Source: Butyribacter intestini (lineage in GTDB: Bacteria; Bacillota; Clostridia; Lachnospirales; Lachnospiraceae). Taken from it: a stretch of 64,000 nucleotides of DNA. The notes beneath the pieces were generated by a model. The model made no database searches. It was not told the origin of the DNA and saw only the letters and a program-made list of their open reading frames with translations. A program made the position numbers and the translations under genes. Position 1 is the first letter of the stretch; each line of letters begins with the position of its first letter. This document shows positions 17,430 to 26,302 of the stretch, one piece after another. The stretch covers positions 171,060-235,059 of the forward strand of contig LLKB01000005.1 in assembly GCA_001414325.1 (NCBI GenBank). The letters run 5' to 3'.

Positions 17430-17491
17430 ATCCTTTTGAATTGTATTTCTGATTATTTTCGCCCCCTTATCGGGATTTATTCCTATTTAGG

Positions 17492-17520
17492 ATAATATAT
17501 TGTTTTATGCGTTTTGTCAA
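17492..17520 (-). promoter_or_regulatory. Promoter of perR-bcp-yaaA
   Basis: On the minus strand TTGACA (17520-17515) and TATTAT (17497-17492) are 17 nt apart, a near-consensus promoter. The AT-rich partly symmetric stretch around the -10 could be a Per box, but I see no clear match. Confidence 0.7.
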
Positions 17521-17545
17521 TATAAAATGTGAAAAAGTGCTACAT

Positions 17546-17749
17546 ATGATTTATATTTACATTGAGATACAGAAGCTGAACCGCTTCAAAGACCTGTTAC
17601 ACAAGATTCATTCTAAACTAAAAGATTTGTTATTTTCCATTCTACAACACACACCAGATAGATTCATACCAAAATCCCTTATGCGTTGGTTTGAGAAATA
17701 CACCAACGCTCTGTCTTACATAGATAATCATAATAACAAAAAGAAATAG
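17546..17749 (+). pseudogene. Chimera of the small basic protein and the toxin tail (copy C)
   Basis: The first 160 nt match 570-725 (QKLNRFKDLLHKIHSKLKDL and onwards to WFEKYTN). At 17705/17706 the sequence jumps to the last 13 codons of the holin-like peptide (ALSYIDNHNNKKK, stop at 17749). A deletion has removed the end of the first gene plus the toxin promoter, ribosome site and N-terminus. The antisense promoter and hairpins downstream are retained, so an orphan antisense RNA could still be made. Confidence 0.7.
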
Positions 17750-17841
17750 CATCCCTACCCTGAGAAAGTAAGATGCTATTTCTATACATTTTATACTACT
17801 GAGGGCAATCGGATAACGCATCCGATAACCTTTCTAAGTAG

Positions 17842-17870
17842 ATTATACAAAGGGGTGCTTGAGAAATCAA
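17842..17870 (-). promoter_or_regulatory. Antisense promoter of toxin module copy C
   Basis: TTGATT (17870-17865) and TATAAT (17847-17842), 17 nt apart on the minus strand, the same as in copies A and B although no intact toxin gene remains here. Confidence 0.55.
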
Positions 17871-17879
17871 GTACCCTTT

Positions 17880-18002
17880 TTAATTATCCTCTGTTTCTGT
17901 TTTATCTTGATTGTAACGATTTTCATAAGATAATTCTGGATTCAGCTTCACTTCCCATTCAATATCTTCCCAAAAATCTCCACTACCTGACAGATTTTTC
18001 AT
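17880..18002 (-). CDS. Short ORF coupled to sulP stop codon, 40 aa
   Basis: The ATG at 18002 overlaps the stop codon of the SulP gene (TAATG). It reads MKNLSGSGDFWEDIEWEVKL and ends SYENRYNQDKTETEDN. The last 27 residues are nearly the same as the remnant tail at 14798, so it may be the leftover 3' end of another gene captured by the repeated module rather than a working peptide. Expression by coupling is possible. Confidence 0.35.
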   Translation of the reverse strand: MKNLSGSGDFWEDIEWEVKLNPELSYENRYNQDKTETEDN

Positions 18003-20125
18003 TATTGTACTTTATCACGCATCCTGACAACAAGTTCATAAACCTCAGGTCTGCGTTCTTTTAAATGTTCATCAAGTATATGTCTTCTCTCTTTAAAACG
18101 CTTTGCAAGCTCCGGATGATGCTCGGAGATATGTTCGTAAACCTCTTTTCTGTGTTCTTCAAGCTTTATTGCGAGCGTCTTTTCATCTTTCCCTGAAATA
18201 TTAACGATTTCTTTTAAATGTTCCTCAAGATGTTCAAGCCACTCATCCTGGTCAAGCTCCTCCATATGCGTCCATGCTCCGTGCATAAGCTTCTCAACAT
18301 CAATTTCTCCGACATCTTTTTTAAGCTGCTTTATCTGATTTACTATCTGTTTTTCTATTTCTTCTTCCGTATGCTTTCCAAAAGCCCAGACAAACTCCTG
18401 CACACGATTATCCGCTCTTTTTCTTGAGCCGCTTATCTCCTCGTTGTCAACTCCTCCCTCCAACGGATACGGACGGTTTATCCCCATATCCTTAAGAGCG
18501 ATATGTATTGTTCTTCTTGCACAGCCTGCCTCTACAAGATAGCCTATCCCAAGTTTTCTCATCTGTTCGTTAAGGTCTGCGATATGCTCAGTTATATAAA
18601 ATCTTATGCCTTTTTCCTCAAGGCTCTTTTGCAAAATCACAAGTCGGTCCGCCGCCGTTATATCAATGCTTCCTACACCGCTCGCATCTATTATGACAGC
18701 TTTTGTGTCGGCTTTTAGACTATTTTCTATATCTTTTTGCAAAACCGAAACATTTGCAAAGAAAAGATTACTGCTAAATCTATAGATAACAACTCCCTTT
18801 ACCTCGTGTATCTGTCTGCCCTCCTCAATATCACGGAAATGCCTGTGTCCCGGCTGTATTCCAAGAAAACATCTTGCCGGCTTTGAAGTCCTGATTATCA
18901 TTTCTGAAAAAGATAAGATTATTCCTATAAGAACACCGTTTATCGTTCCAAGAAAAAGAACTCCCATAAACGCACCGGCAAATATCAGACACTCAGTCCT
19001 GCTGACTTTCCAAAGCCTTACCGCAAGTTCAAACTCTGTTGCACCTGCCAGTGCCGAGATAACTATAGCCGTAAGCACCGGCACAGGAAGATAACCTATA
19101 AAACCTGTTCCACACAACAGTAATGCCATCATTGAAATTCCTGCAACGATACCCATAAGCTGCGTTTTTCCCTGATACTGCTCACCCATTGCCGTTCGTG
19201 AGACAGAGCCATTTATAGGACAACATCCCGTAAGTGATGCTAGAAGATTTCCCACCGAAAAAGCGAGTATCTCCTGATTGTCATCTATCTTGTAGCCATT
19301 CTTTTGTGCAAAATTATTTTCGGCAAGAAGTGTCTCGGCAAGTATCACGACCGCCACGGAAAGACTGACCGTTATAACATCCTTTAAAGGCACGACTGAA
19401 AAATCAGGCAACGCCCACTTTGGAAGCCCCTTTTCCACTTTATCAAGCGTCTTTATGCCCCATGAACCGACCGGCAGAAAATATGTCATAACCGCTCCTG
19501 CAGCCATCAGCAATACCGCCATCGGAAACTTAGGCATAATTTTTTTAGAAACAGTAAGTATTATAAGTGCCGAAACACCGAGTATAAGCGATGGTATATT
19601 TATACTCCCTATCGTTTCCGCAAGATGACTTAAAAGTTCGGGCAATTCCCCTGTTCCTGAAGTTCCTCCGAGTAGTTTTGGCACCTGCATCAATATTATA
19701 GTAGTGCATATCCCCGTTATAAACCCTCCCATAACGGGAGCTGATATATAATTTACAAGTTTTCCTGCTTTCATAAGATAAAACACAAAAAGCCAGAGTG
19801 CCACAAAAAATGTTATCAGAGGAACTGCTGTAAGTGCTTCCTTTGAACCGCTCTCTATCCCAAAACTGATAAGTGCCGAACCTACAAGTGCCGCCGGAGC
19901 CGCATCCACGCCAAACACAAACTGTGGTGATGTAGACAGCAGTGCAAATGCGATTATTGGAAACACCGAACCGTACAATCCGCAAATGGCTGGCAGCCCT
20001 GCTATCTGTGCATACCCCATCGAAATAGGAATTGAGACAGCCATAATGATTATTCCCGCAATCACATCTTTTATGATATTCTTTTTTTCATATCCACGCA
20101 TAGTCCCGGCAAATGTAACGCTCAT
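18002..20125 (-). CDS. SulP-family anion transporter with long C-terminal extension
   Basis: I use the ATG at 20125 (MSVTFAGTMRGYEKKN) behind ATGAGGATAAAT, giving 707 residues. About ten to twelve membrane segments of the SLC26/SulP fold start near residue 20, with the family motif SIPISMGYAQIAGLP. A STAS domain follows (about 435-550; VIIDASGVGSIDITAADRLV). The last ~125 residues are charged and helical, with repeated HLKE/EHRKE units, and are not part of the usual family. The substrate (sulfate, bicarbonate or dicarboxylate) cannot be told from sequence. The gene is third in an operon with a nitroreductase and a small protein. Confidence 0.85.
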   Translation of the reverse strand: MSVTFAGTMRGYEKKNIIKDVIAGIIIMAVSIPISMGYAQIAGLPAICGLYGSVFPIIAFALLSTSPQFVFGVDAAPAALVGSALISFGIESGSKEALTAVPLITFFVALWLFVFYLMKAGKLVNYISAPVMGGFITGICTTIILMQVPKLLGGTSGTGELPELLSHLAETIGSINIPSLILGVSALIILTVSKKIMPKFPMAVLLMAAGAVMTYFLPVGSWGIKTLDKVEKGLPKWALPDFSVVPLKDVITVSLSVAVVILAETLLAENNFAQKNGYKIDDNQEILAFSVGNLLASLTGCCPINGSVSRTAMGEQYQGKTQLMGIVAGISMMALLLCGTGFIGYLPVPVLTAIVISALAGATEFELAVRLWKVSRTECLIFAGAFMGVLFLGTINGVLIGIILSFSEMIIRTSKPARCFLGIQPGHRHFRDIEEGRQIHEVKGVVIYRFSSNLFFANVSVLQKDIENSLKADTKAVIIDASGVGSIDITAADRLVILQKSLEEKGIRFYITEHIADLNEQMRKLGIGYLVEAGCARRTIHIALKDMGINRPYPLEGGVDNEEISGSRKRADNRVQEFVWAFGKHTEEEIEKQIVNQIKQLKKDVGEIDVEKLMHGAWTHMEELDQDEWLEHLEEHLKEIVNISGKDEKTLAIKLEEHRKEVYEHISEHHPELAKRFKERRHILDEHLKERRPEVYELVVRMRDKVQ

Positions 20126-20144
20126 ATTTATCCTCATTTCTTTT

Positions 20145-20420
20145 TTAGTCAAGTCTGTTATTATAAACTTTATTAATGGCTGCCTGTGCCGACTCCATCT
20201 CGTGTTTTTTACGAAATCTCTCGCAGTCATCAAGTATAGCCAGCATCTCATCGATAAGCATTTCCTCACTCAGACTGCTGACCCGGTAAAGATACCCAAG
20301 CATCCTCGTCGCCGTATAGTCAGTATTCATATAGCGATATGCTATCTCTTTGCAAAGTTCTTTATTAAAACCTTTTTTAAGCAGTTCATTATATAACACA
20401 CCGCTTTTTTCTGATGGCAT
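20145..20420 (-). CDS. Conserved hypothetical protein, 91 aa
   Basis: A mostly helical 91-residue protein (MPSEKSGVLYNELLKKGFNK to the AAINKVYNNRLD end) without Cys pairs or membrane segments. It is like small helical proteins found in many Lachnospiraceae, but I know no function. It lies 15 nt after the nitroreductase and 19 nt before the SulP gene, so the three are almost certainly cotranscribed. Confidence 0.65.
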   Translation of the reverse strand: MPSEKSGVLYNELLKKGFNKELCKEIAYRYMNTDYTATRMLGYLYRVSSLSEEMLIDEMLAILDDCERFRKKHEMESAQAAINKVYNNRLD

Positions 20421-20435
20421 ATTTTTAACCTCACT

Positions 20436-20963
20436 TTATTTTACATAATAAACATAGTCATTTTTTCTTTCTGCTGCCTGTGGCAACGGCTCAGCCGCAT
20501 AGCCTATGGCACAGTGACCTATACCCTCATAGTCACCCTCTATTCCTAAATCTTTTAAAATCTTCTTTCCAAAATCTGACTCAAACTCTTCCTTTGCCCT
20601 GTGAATCCAAATACTGTTCACACCAAGACTCTCAGCAGCATTCATAAGATTACCCATGACAAGTGTACCATCATATTTATATGTAGGCATAGATTTGTCT
20701 GCCAAAACTATAAGAATTGCAGGTGCACCGTAAAACGGATCAAAGCCCTCATTCCACCCCCCTATCTTACGGTTTTCCTCTGCAATTTTGTCACGAAGCT
20801 CCTTGTTTGTCACAGCTATTATTATCGGTGACTGCTTGCCCATTCCTGTCGGTGCGTAAGTTCCGGCTTTGATAATTGTCTCTAACTTCTCGTTTTCAAC
20901 AGGCTCACTTTTAAAATTTCTGCAGCTTCTTCTTGATTCTAATACTTTTAATGTCTCGTTCAT
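20436..20963 (-). CDS. Nitroreductase-family flavoprotein
   Basis: A 175-residue FMN-binding nitroreductase fold. The N-terminal RRSCRNFKSEPVE and APTGMGKQSP segments form the flavin site; the GIGHCAIGY segment near the C-terminus is also typical. Such enzymes reduce nitro groups, quinones or other acceptors using NAD(P)H; the true substrate is unknown. AAGGAGGTC precedes the ATG. It is first in the operon ending with the SulP gene. Confidence 0.88.
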   Translation of the reverse strand: MNETLKVLESRRSCRNFKSEPVENEKLETIIKAGTYAPTGMGKQSPIIIAVTNKELRDKIAEENRKIGGWNEGFDPFYGAPAILIVLADKSMPTYKYDGTLVMGNLMNAAESLGVNSIWIHRAKEEFESDFGKKILKDLGIEGDYEGIGHCAIGYAAEPLPQAAERKNDYVYYVK

Positions 20964-21285
20964 GATAAGACCTCCTTAAATTTTCTTTAATTTTATATTG
21001 CTTTTGCATTTGCTAAGCTTAAATATATATGTGTTTGAATTTTGCTATTATATGTTAATTTTGCTATACCGGTTGCCCCTTGCATTAATTATAGTAAATT
21101 TTTAAAAATTGTAAAGTGTGGTAACTGTTCCGCCCCTCAAATATAGTCTGTACTACACGAGTTTGCTCTTTATATTGTAGATTTAAAACTGTTAAGAAGT
21201 CCAAGCACTGTGTTATTGTTGCAGCCTGCTCATTATATTGCAGCTTCAGAACCATTACAAAATATCGTCACTCTCCATATGATAT
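20964..21285. other. Intergenic stretch without a gene
   Basis: No open frame or repeat with clear function is visible here. It separates divergent genes and should hold the nitroreductase promoter. Two similar segments (ACTGTTAAGAAG... and CTTCAGAACC..., each after a TTTATATTGTAG or CATTATATTGCAG motif) suggest a weak internal duplication near 21170-21250. Confidence 0.35.
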
Positions 21286-21314
21286 TTGCATAACTGAAAT
21301 TTCTAATATATAAT
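21286..21314 (+). promoter_or_regulatory. Promoter of the HAD phosphatase gene
   Basis: TTGCAT (21286-21291) and TATAAT (21309-21314) are 17 nt apart, about 50 nt before the start codon. Confidence 0.65.
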
Positions 21315-21363
21315 AATGGAACAAGATTTCAACTGAATTTAAAGAAATGAGGTTTTATTGTAT

Positions 21364-22158
21364 ATGATTAAATTGATTGCTACAGATATTGACGGTACTC
21401 TTGTCAAAGACGGTACTCTCATAATAGATCCTGAATATATGACTGTTATAAGCAAACTTATTGATAAGGGAATTATCTTCACCGTCTGCTCAGGCAGACA
21501 GTTTTCAAGTGAGCAGAAACTCTTTGCTCCCATCAAAGATAAACTGATGTATATAACTGACGGCGGTACTGTCGTGCGTACTCCTGACAGGATTTTAAAA
21601 ACATATCCCATGTCAAATGAACTCTGGAAAGATATGTGCCGCATGGTAAGGGATGAACTTCCTGCTTGTGATTATTTTGCGGCAAATCCTGACCTTTGCT
21701 ATGCTGAAGACGGTGCAAGTCCAATTTTCCACAGACTCAGGGACTCTTATGGTTTTGAGATGCGTGAAATCGATGACCTAACAAAACTTGAAAATGATGA
21801 TATTATAAAATTCACTGTTTACCATCCCGATTCCTGCGAAGAACTCTGCTCACCGCACTTCATACCTGCATGGAAAGACAAAGCTCATGTCACATCCGCC
21901 GGAAAAGAATGGGTTGACTGTAATCGCAGCAGCATAAGCAAATGGACTGCCGTTTCATTTTTAATGGACAAATACAATATCGCACCTGATGAAGTCTGCT
22001 GTTTCGGTGATAATCTCAACGATACCGAAATGTTAAAAGGTGCAGGCGAAAGTTATGCCGTATCAAATGCAAGACCGGAGGTTATTGCGGCAGCAAAGCA
22101 TACCTGTGCCCCTTATTGGGAAAATGGAGTGCTGGAGGTACTTAAGCGGTTTTTGTAG
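21364..22158 (+). CDS. HAD-superfamily (Cof-type) phosphatase
   Basis: A 264-residue Cof/YbiV-type hydrolase. Motif I is DIDGTL with the nucleophile and acid/base aspartates near residues 8 and 10, motif II lies near TVCSGRQ, and motif IV is GDNLNDTEML near residue 220. A large cap domain sits in the middle. Such enzymes hydrolyse sugar phosphates or flavin-type phosphates; the substrate cannot be read from the sequence. ATG 21364 or TTG 21358 are possible starts behind ATGAGG. It is a single gene with its own promoter and terminator. Confidence 0.9.
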   Translation: MIKLIATDIDGTLVKDGTLIIDPEYMTVISKLIDKGIIFTVCSGRQFSSEQKLFAPIKDKLMYITDGGTVVRTPDRILKTYPMSNELWKDMCRMVRDELPACDYFAANPDLCYAEDGASPIFHRLRDSYGFEMREIDDLTKLENDDIIKFTVYHPDSCEELCSPHFIPAWKDKAHVTSAGKEWVDCNRSSISKWTAVSFLMDKYNIAPDEVCCFGDNLNDTEMLKGAGESYAVSNARPEVIAAAKHTCAPYWENGVLEVLKRFL

Positions 22159-22335
22159 GCTAAATTTTTGGCAAATCCATAACGGCAGATATGCTTACCG
22201 CATATTATAGTATCGGTTGTAATTTATCAGAAATATATTGCTTATCGAAATTAATTATGATAAGAAAACAAAAATACACAAATGTAAGATTGAGAGTTTT
22301 AATTCATGAGCAATCGCAAAATATGATTTATAAAT

Positions 22336-22374
22336 AAGGTCTGTATTGTCTGATTTGATAATACAGACCTTTTA
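22336..22374. terminator. Bidirectional terminator between HAD gene and csm6
   Basis: AAGGTCTGTATT pairs perfectly with AATACAGACCTT, flanked by T runs on both strands. It lies between convergent genes. Confidence 0.75.
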
Positions 22375-22421
22375 ATAGTGTAGAAAAGGTGAATTACAAG
22401 CAAGGAAACATTTTATGGCTT

Positions 22422-23762
22422 CTATCTATGCAAAGTTTCATAACCTCTCACTTTACTGACAATAATCTCATTCATTTTATCATAAGACTCCCAGTCTTCT
22501 TTTGAAACTTTCACACCCGCCTTAACTATCAGAAATTTAATCAATTCAAAAATCTGTTTTGATGAAAATCCCGTCTTTTCCTTTATCCATTCCTCAGTGA
22601 CTGATACTATCTCATGTGCAGCAAGATTTCTTATAGCCTGTTCAATATCCATTATTTCCTTTATTTTCTGCTTTAAAACATTGTCCTCAGAGTATTTATT
22701 TATCAATGGAACCATCTGTCTTGTTCCAACATCATTAGGCTTAAAATTACCATCAAACTCATTTTGCAAAGTTTCATAAATATCCGTTCCATTTAACTTT
22801 CTTGTATCAAATTTTCGGAGTCCGTAACGATTAATCTTACAATAATCATTTATATCAATGTTACACTGACTTTTTAATATAAGTTCTGATAAATCTGCCG
22901 TAAGTGGTGTAAGCCCTCTTATAAAATCAGCATACTCTCCCTTTTTAATCTTGATTTCTAAAGCTAATGCGTATTCAAAAAGCGAACGCTGATTTCCTGA
23001 TTTAACAGGAATTAAATCTATCTTTTGTTGTGCCAGCAGCTTATCTACAACTTTTGAATTAAGTTTTAATCTTTCAACCGCAATATTTATAAGCATCTTG
23101 TCATCATTTGAAATAAAATCATCAATTTCCCCAGCAATCGCAAGTGCTGCCATATAATCATAAGAATTTACAAACTTACATATTGACTCAATCTTAAGTA
23201 ATGCTATAAGATTTCCGCTCTTTGCCTCTATACATCTGTCATCATAGTTTTCCTGATTATCTTCGTCCATTTCCCAATATGTTTCAACATCATATTCAAC
23301 ACTATTTTCTCCATGTAGATTGCTTTTTCCAAGCGGTGTTGAAACCTGAACCGGCTTAAATCTGTATTCACTTAATATAGCCATTACAAGCAATGCACTT
23401 TTCATTGCCGGAGTACCTGATGCAATATTAACTATAAGTTCATCTCCATCTGACATTTCTTTTTCTATATCTCTGATAATTCCTCTGAAATCTTCATAAA
23501 ATACATCATACACCTGCACATTTTTAAGTTCCGGTCTGAAAATACATTCTACTTCGATTTCTTTTCCTATCATTTCAGACAATTTTTCAATGCAATAAAC
23601 ATACCTATTGTCTTCTTTGTGATGTTCCATCATCTCTGCCGACAGATAAAGATATACCTTATCGGGTTTATATTTTCTGCAAATATGTAACATGGAACCG
23701 TCTTTGTAATTTTTAATTGGATCTGTCGTTCCGATAGGTGAAAATAAAATTCGTTTTGACAT
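22422..23762 (-). CDS. csm6: Csm6, CARF-HEPN ribonuclease
   Basis: A 446-residue type III accessory nuclease. The N-terminal CARF domain (about 1-160) contains the ligand-site motif NIASGTPAMKSAL (112-124). The C-terminal HEPN domain carries one R-x4-H motif, RNLAAH at 378-383, the RNase active site. In known systems Cas10 makes cyclic oligoadenylates that bind CARF and switch on the non-specific RNase, causing dormancy or death. GGAGGAAAG precedes the ATG. It ends the CRISPR locus, 17 nt after cas2. Confidence 0.92.
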   Translation of the reverse strand: MSKRILFSPIGTTDPIKNYKDGSMLHICRKYKPDKVYLYLSAEMMEHHKEDNRYVYCIEKLSEMIGKEIEVECIFRPELKNVQVYDVFYEDFRGIIRDIEKEMSDGDELIVNIASGTPAMKSALLVMAILSEYRFKPVQVSTPLGKSNLHGENSVEYDVETYWEMDEDNQENYDDRCIEAKSGNLIALLKIESICKFVNSYDYMAALAIAGEIDDFISNDDKMLINIAVERLKLNSKVVDKLLAQQKIDLIPVKSGNQRSLFEYALALEIKIKKGEYADFIRGLTPLTADLSELILKSQCNIDINDYCKINRYGLRKFDTRKLNGTDIYETLQNEFDGNFKPNDVGTRQMVPLINKYSEDNVLKQKIKEIMDIEQAIRNLAAHEIVSVTEEWIKEKTGFSSKQIFELIKFLIVKAGVKVSKEDWESYDKMNEIIVSKVRGYETLHR

Positions 23763-23779
23763 TTATCTTTCCTCCATAA

Positions 23780-24109
23780 TCAAAAAATCAATACTTCCTC
23801 ACTAATCTCAGGCTTTGCATTTCCCCAGCACATAACTTCTCCATTTCCATGTATTTTGTAAAGTTTTACACTGTCTTCATTGCTCACATACTGCGGTATT
23901 CCTGAAACCATCTGTTTAAACAATCTTTTATTAACTCTTATTTCAAATGCAGACTTCTGGACACGGGTTCCATAGCTCTCCATATATTTAGCAAATTTAG
24001 TCCGCTTCTTATTGTCTACTATATCATAAATCAATAATGAAAAACTATCTACTTTTCCCTTTGGTTCTTCAAAAGTATAATTTTCAAATAAAAGTTCTTC
24101 ATCTTCCAT
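23780..24109 (-). CDS. cas2: CRISPR adaptation endonuclease subunit Cas2
   Basis: A 109-residue Cas2 with the beta-strand motif LLIYDIVDNKKRTKFAKYME (the conserved Asp is in YDIVD) and the second strand SAFEIRV. I chose the ATG at 24109 because GAGG sits about six bases before it; the GTG at 24121 is also in frame. An N-terminal extension of about 24 residues precedes the ferredoxin-like fold. With Cas1 it captures and inserts new spacers. The gene follows cas1. Confidence 0.9.
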   Translation of the reverse strand: MEDEELLFENYTFEEPKGKVDSFSLLIYDIVDNKKRTKFAKYMESYGTRVQKSAFEIRVNKRLFKQMVSGIPQYVSNEDSVKLYKIHGNGEVMCWGNAKPEISEEVLIF

Positions 24110-24176
24110 ACCATACCTCACATTTAATCACTTATTGCCTGATACATTTATCATACCTATAACAAACAACAACTAT

Positions 24177-25181
24177 TTATCTTATAGTTATAGGTTTATA
24201 TTGTTCAACATCACCTAAATCAACAGTTCTTGACAACATTCTCACCTGATGCCATATCGCCTTTCTAAAACTCATACGCTCATTTATATAACTGAGATAT
24301 TTTGCTTCACTATGTAATTTTTTCTCCATCTTAGATAAAAATATCTTCATCCCATCCTTTTTTAAAAGACAGGCACCCGTTTCCTCATCATAATAAAATT
24401 CATCAATAGAAATCTCATGCCCCTGAATCAGACTCATAACAACAGAATCCACCAACACGGCACGCCATTCCTCCATCATATCGCTTGCTAATGTCGGATG
24501 ATTTTCCCTGTCCTGATGCAAAAATCCCGCAAATGGATTCAGTCCGTGACTTTCAAGTTCTCCGTACAATTCGTACATAACAAGTGTATATCCTAAACTT
24601 AACAGCGAATTAAACGGGTCTTTAGGAGGTCTTCTATTTCGTCCTGAAAACTTAAAATCAGTTTCCACTAAATCAGATAATATCTTAAAATAATATCTCG
24701 ATGCCGTCCCCTCATATCCCATTATCTGCTCAACCGACTCCGCTTCAATCACTTTCTTTCTGGCATTGGATATTTGAAACAGATTATCACTCTCATCAAT
24801 ATTGCTATTTCGTAAATATCTTTTAACAACAACAAGCTGATTATTTATTTTCGCCTGAATAATCTTCTTAGATAACTTCACACAAAAATCTTTATCCTCA
24901 GACAAAAAAATCTGCTTCTTCAACCGCTTGATATTAACATGACCAGTCGAAAGCAGACATCCAAAATAAGAACCATTCTTTGAAAAATAGCTGACTCTTA
25001 TTCCTTTTTCAAGACAAAATTTTGTGCACTGTGTACTCATCTGAGAATTGCCAAAAATAGAAATTGCTTCAACAGTTTCCTTAGGCATCTTAGAAACCTC
25101 ACCGCTTTTGTAAGTTATCTTTAAACATCCTCCATCAATGCTCATCTTAGAGCCATCTTCAACTACATAGACAAAGCTCAT
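24177..25181 (-). CDS. cas1: CRISPR integrase Cas1
   Basis: This 334-residue Cas1 has an N-terminal beta domain and a C-terminal helical catalytic domain. Likely metal ligands are Glu in GYEGTASRYYF, His in FLHQDRENHP and Asp in LASDMMEEWR. I chose the ATG at 25181, six bases past AAAGGAGG; another ATG lies two codons earlier. No reverse transcriptase or other fusion is present. It is the first adaptation gene after the old end of the array and is transcribed in the same direction as the crRNA. Confidence 0.95.
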   Translation of the reverse strand: MSFVYVVEDGSKMSIDGGCLKITYKSGEVSKMPKETVEAISIFGNSQMSTQCTKFCLEKGIRVSYFSKNGSYFGCLLSTGHVNIKRLKKQIFLSEDKDFCVKLSKKIIQAKINNQLVVVKRYLRNSNIDESDNLFQISNARKKVIEAESVEQIMGYEGTASRYYFKILSDLVETDFKFSGRNRRPPKDPFNSLLSLGYTLVMYELYGELESHGLNPFAGFLHQDRENHPTLASDMMEEWRAVLVDSVVMSLIQGHEISIDEFYYDEETGACLLKKDGMKIFLSKMEKKLHSEAKYLSYINERMSFRKAIWHQVRMLSRTVDLGDVEQYKPITIR

Positions 25182-25598
25182 AGGCATCCTCCTTTTGTGC
25201 TTTATTTTTTCATATCTCTTTATTTAACTTAATTGTTTAATAACTATTATTTTGAAGTATATTAGCATTTTATACAACAAAAATATTATGTCCCCATAAG
25301 GGGATTTTTTATTTTATAATTGCAAAATTTGATGGTATTACATACAAAAAGATATTCTCGTCCCCTCATTGGGGATTCTTTTATTTAATATTGATTTTGA
25401 CTTTGAGTTCTGGTGGAAACAGTAGTTCTTGCCCCCTCGTCGGGGATTTCTTTATTTAATGGTAACTGGTATGGCTATACAAACGGTGAGGTAAAGTTCT
25501 CGTCCCCTCTCTGGGGATTCTTTTATTTTTATGGAAATAAAAGAAAAGGCAAACATTTTGTAACTCTCGTCCCCATCACAGGGATTTTTATTTTAAAC

Positions 25599-25719
25599 CA
25601 TTACATCTAATTGCCATTTTAATATATTTAACGACTTTATACAACAAAAATATTTTATATCTACTTATGGAATATTTGCTTAATTCTTAGGAATTTGCAA
25701 TCACAACGGAAGTAAATAA
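25599..25719 (-). repeat. Internal trailer-like segment 1 in the CRISPR array
   Basis: A 121-nt non-repeat stretch between blocks 1 and 2. It is about 85 percent identical to 26183-26302. It holds TTTATACAACAAAAATATT, also found directly left of the first repeat (25268-25286), and a decayed repeat-like piece (CTTATGGAATATTTGCTTAA). Confidence 0.8.
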
Positions 25720-26182
25720 GTTCTTGTCCCCATTATGGGGATTCTTTTATTTAATAAAGAAAAAATTATTCCAAGAGCAAAGGGTAAAATGTTCTCGTCC
25801 CCTCTCTGGGAATTCTTTTATTTAATAAAATAAAGAACGACACAACAAAGTGCTAAGGCTGTTCTCGTCCCCTCGTTGGGGATTTCTTTATTTAATGAAA
25901 ATAAAAAAGCCATTACAGATTATGAGTGCGTTCTCGTCCCCTCGTTGGGGATTTCTTTATTTAATAATACACAATGGTAAGAAACCTCAAGCTCATAAAG
26001 TGTTCTCGTCCCCTCATTGGGGATTCTTTATTTAATAAGTCAAGCATTATTGTGTTCCCAGCACTCATGCTTGTTCTCGTCCCCTCTCTGGGGATTCTTT
26101 TATTTAATAGATTGAATATGAATAAATACAGTTTTACAAAATTAAGGTTCTCGTCCCCATCATAGGGATTTTTATTTTAACC

Positions 26183-26302
26183 CATTACATCTAATTGTCA
26201 TTTTAATATATTTAACGACTTTATACAACAAAAATATCTTATAACCCATTATGAACTATTTACTTAATTCCGAGGAATTTACAATCAACCAAAAGTAAAT
26301 AA
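26183..26302 (-). repeat. Internal trailer-like segment 2 in the CRISPR array
   Basis: A second copy of the 120-nt segment, between blocks 2 and 3. The repeats on both sides are the same decayed variants as around segment 1 (CCCCATTATG type on one side, AGGGATTTTTATTTTAA type on the other), so a unit including them was duplicated. Confidence 0.8.

Noticed and set aside
19545-19985. 146-residue frame within the SulP gene
   Set aside because: Same-strand frame shift of the clearly coding SulP sequence; composition is unlike protein.
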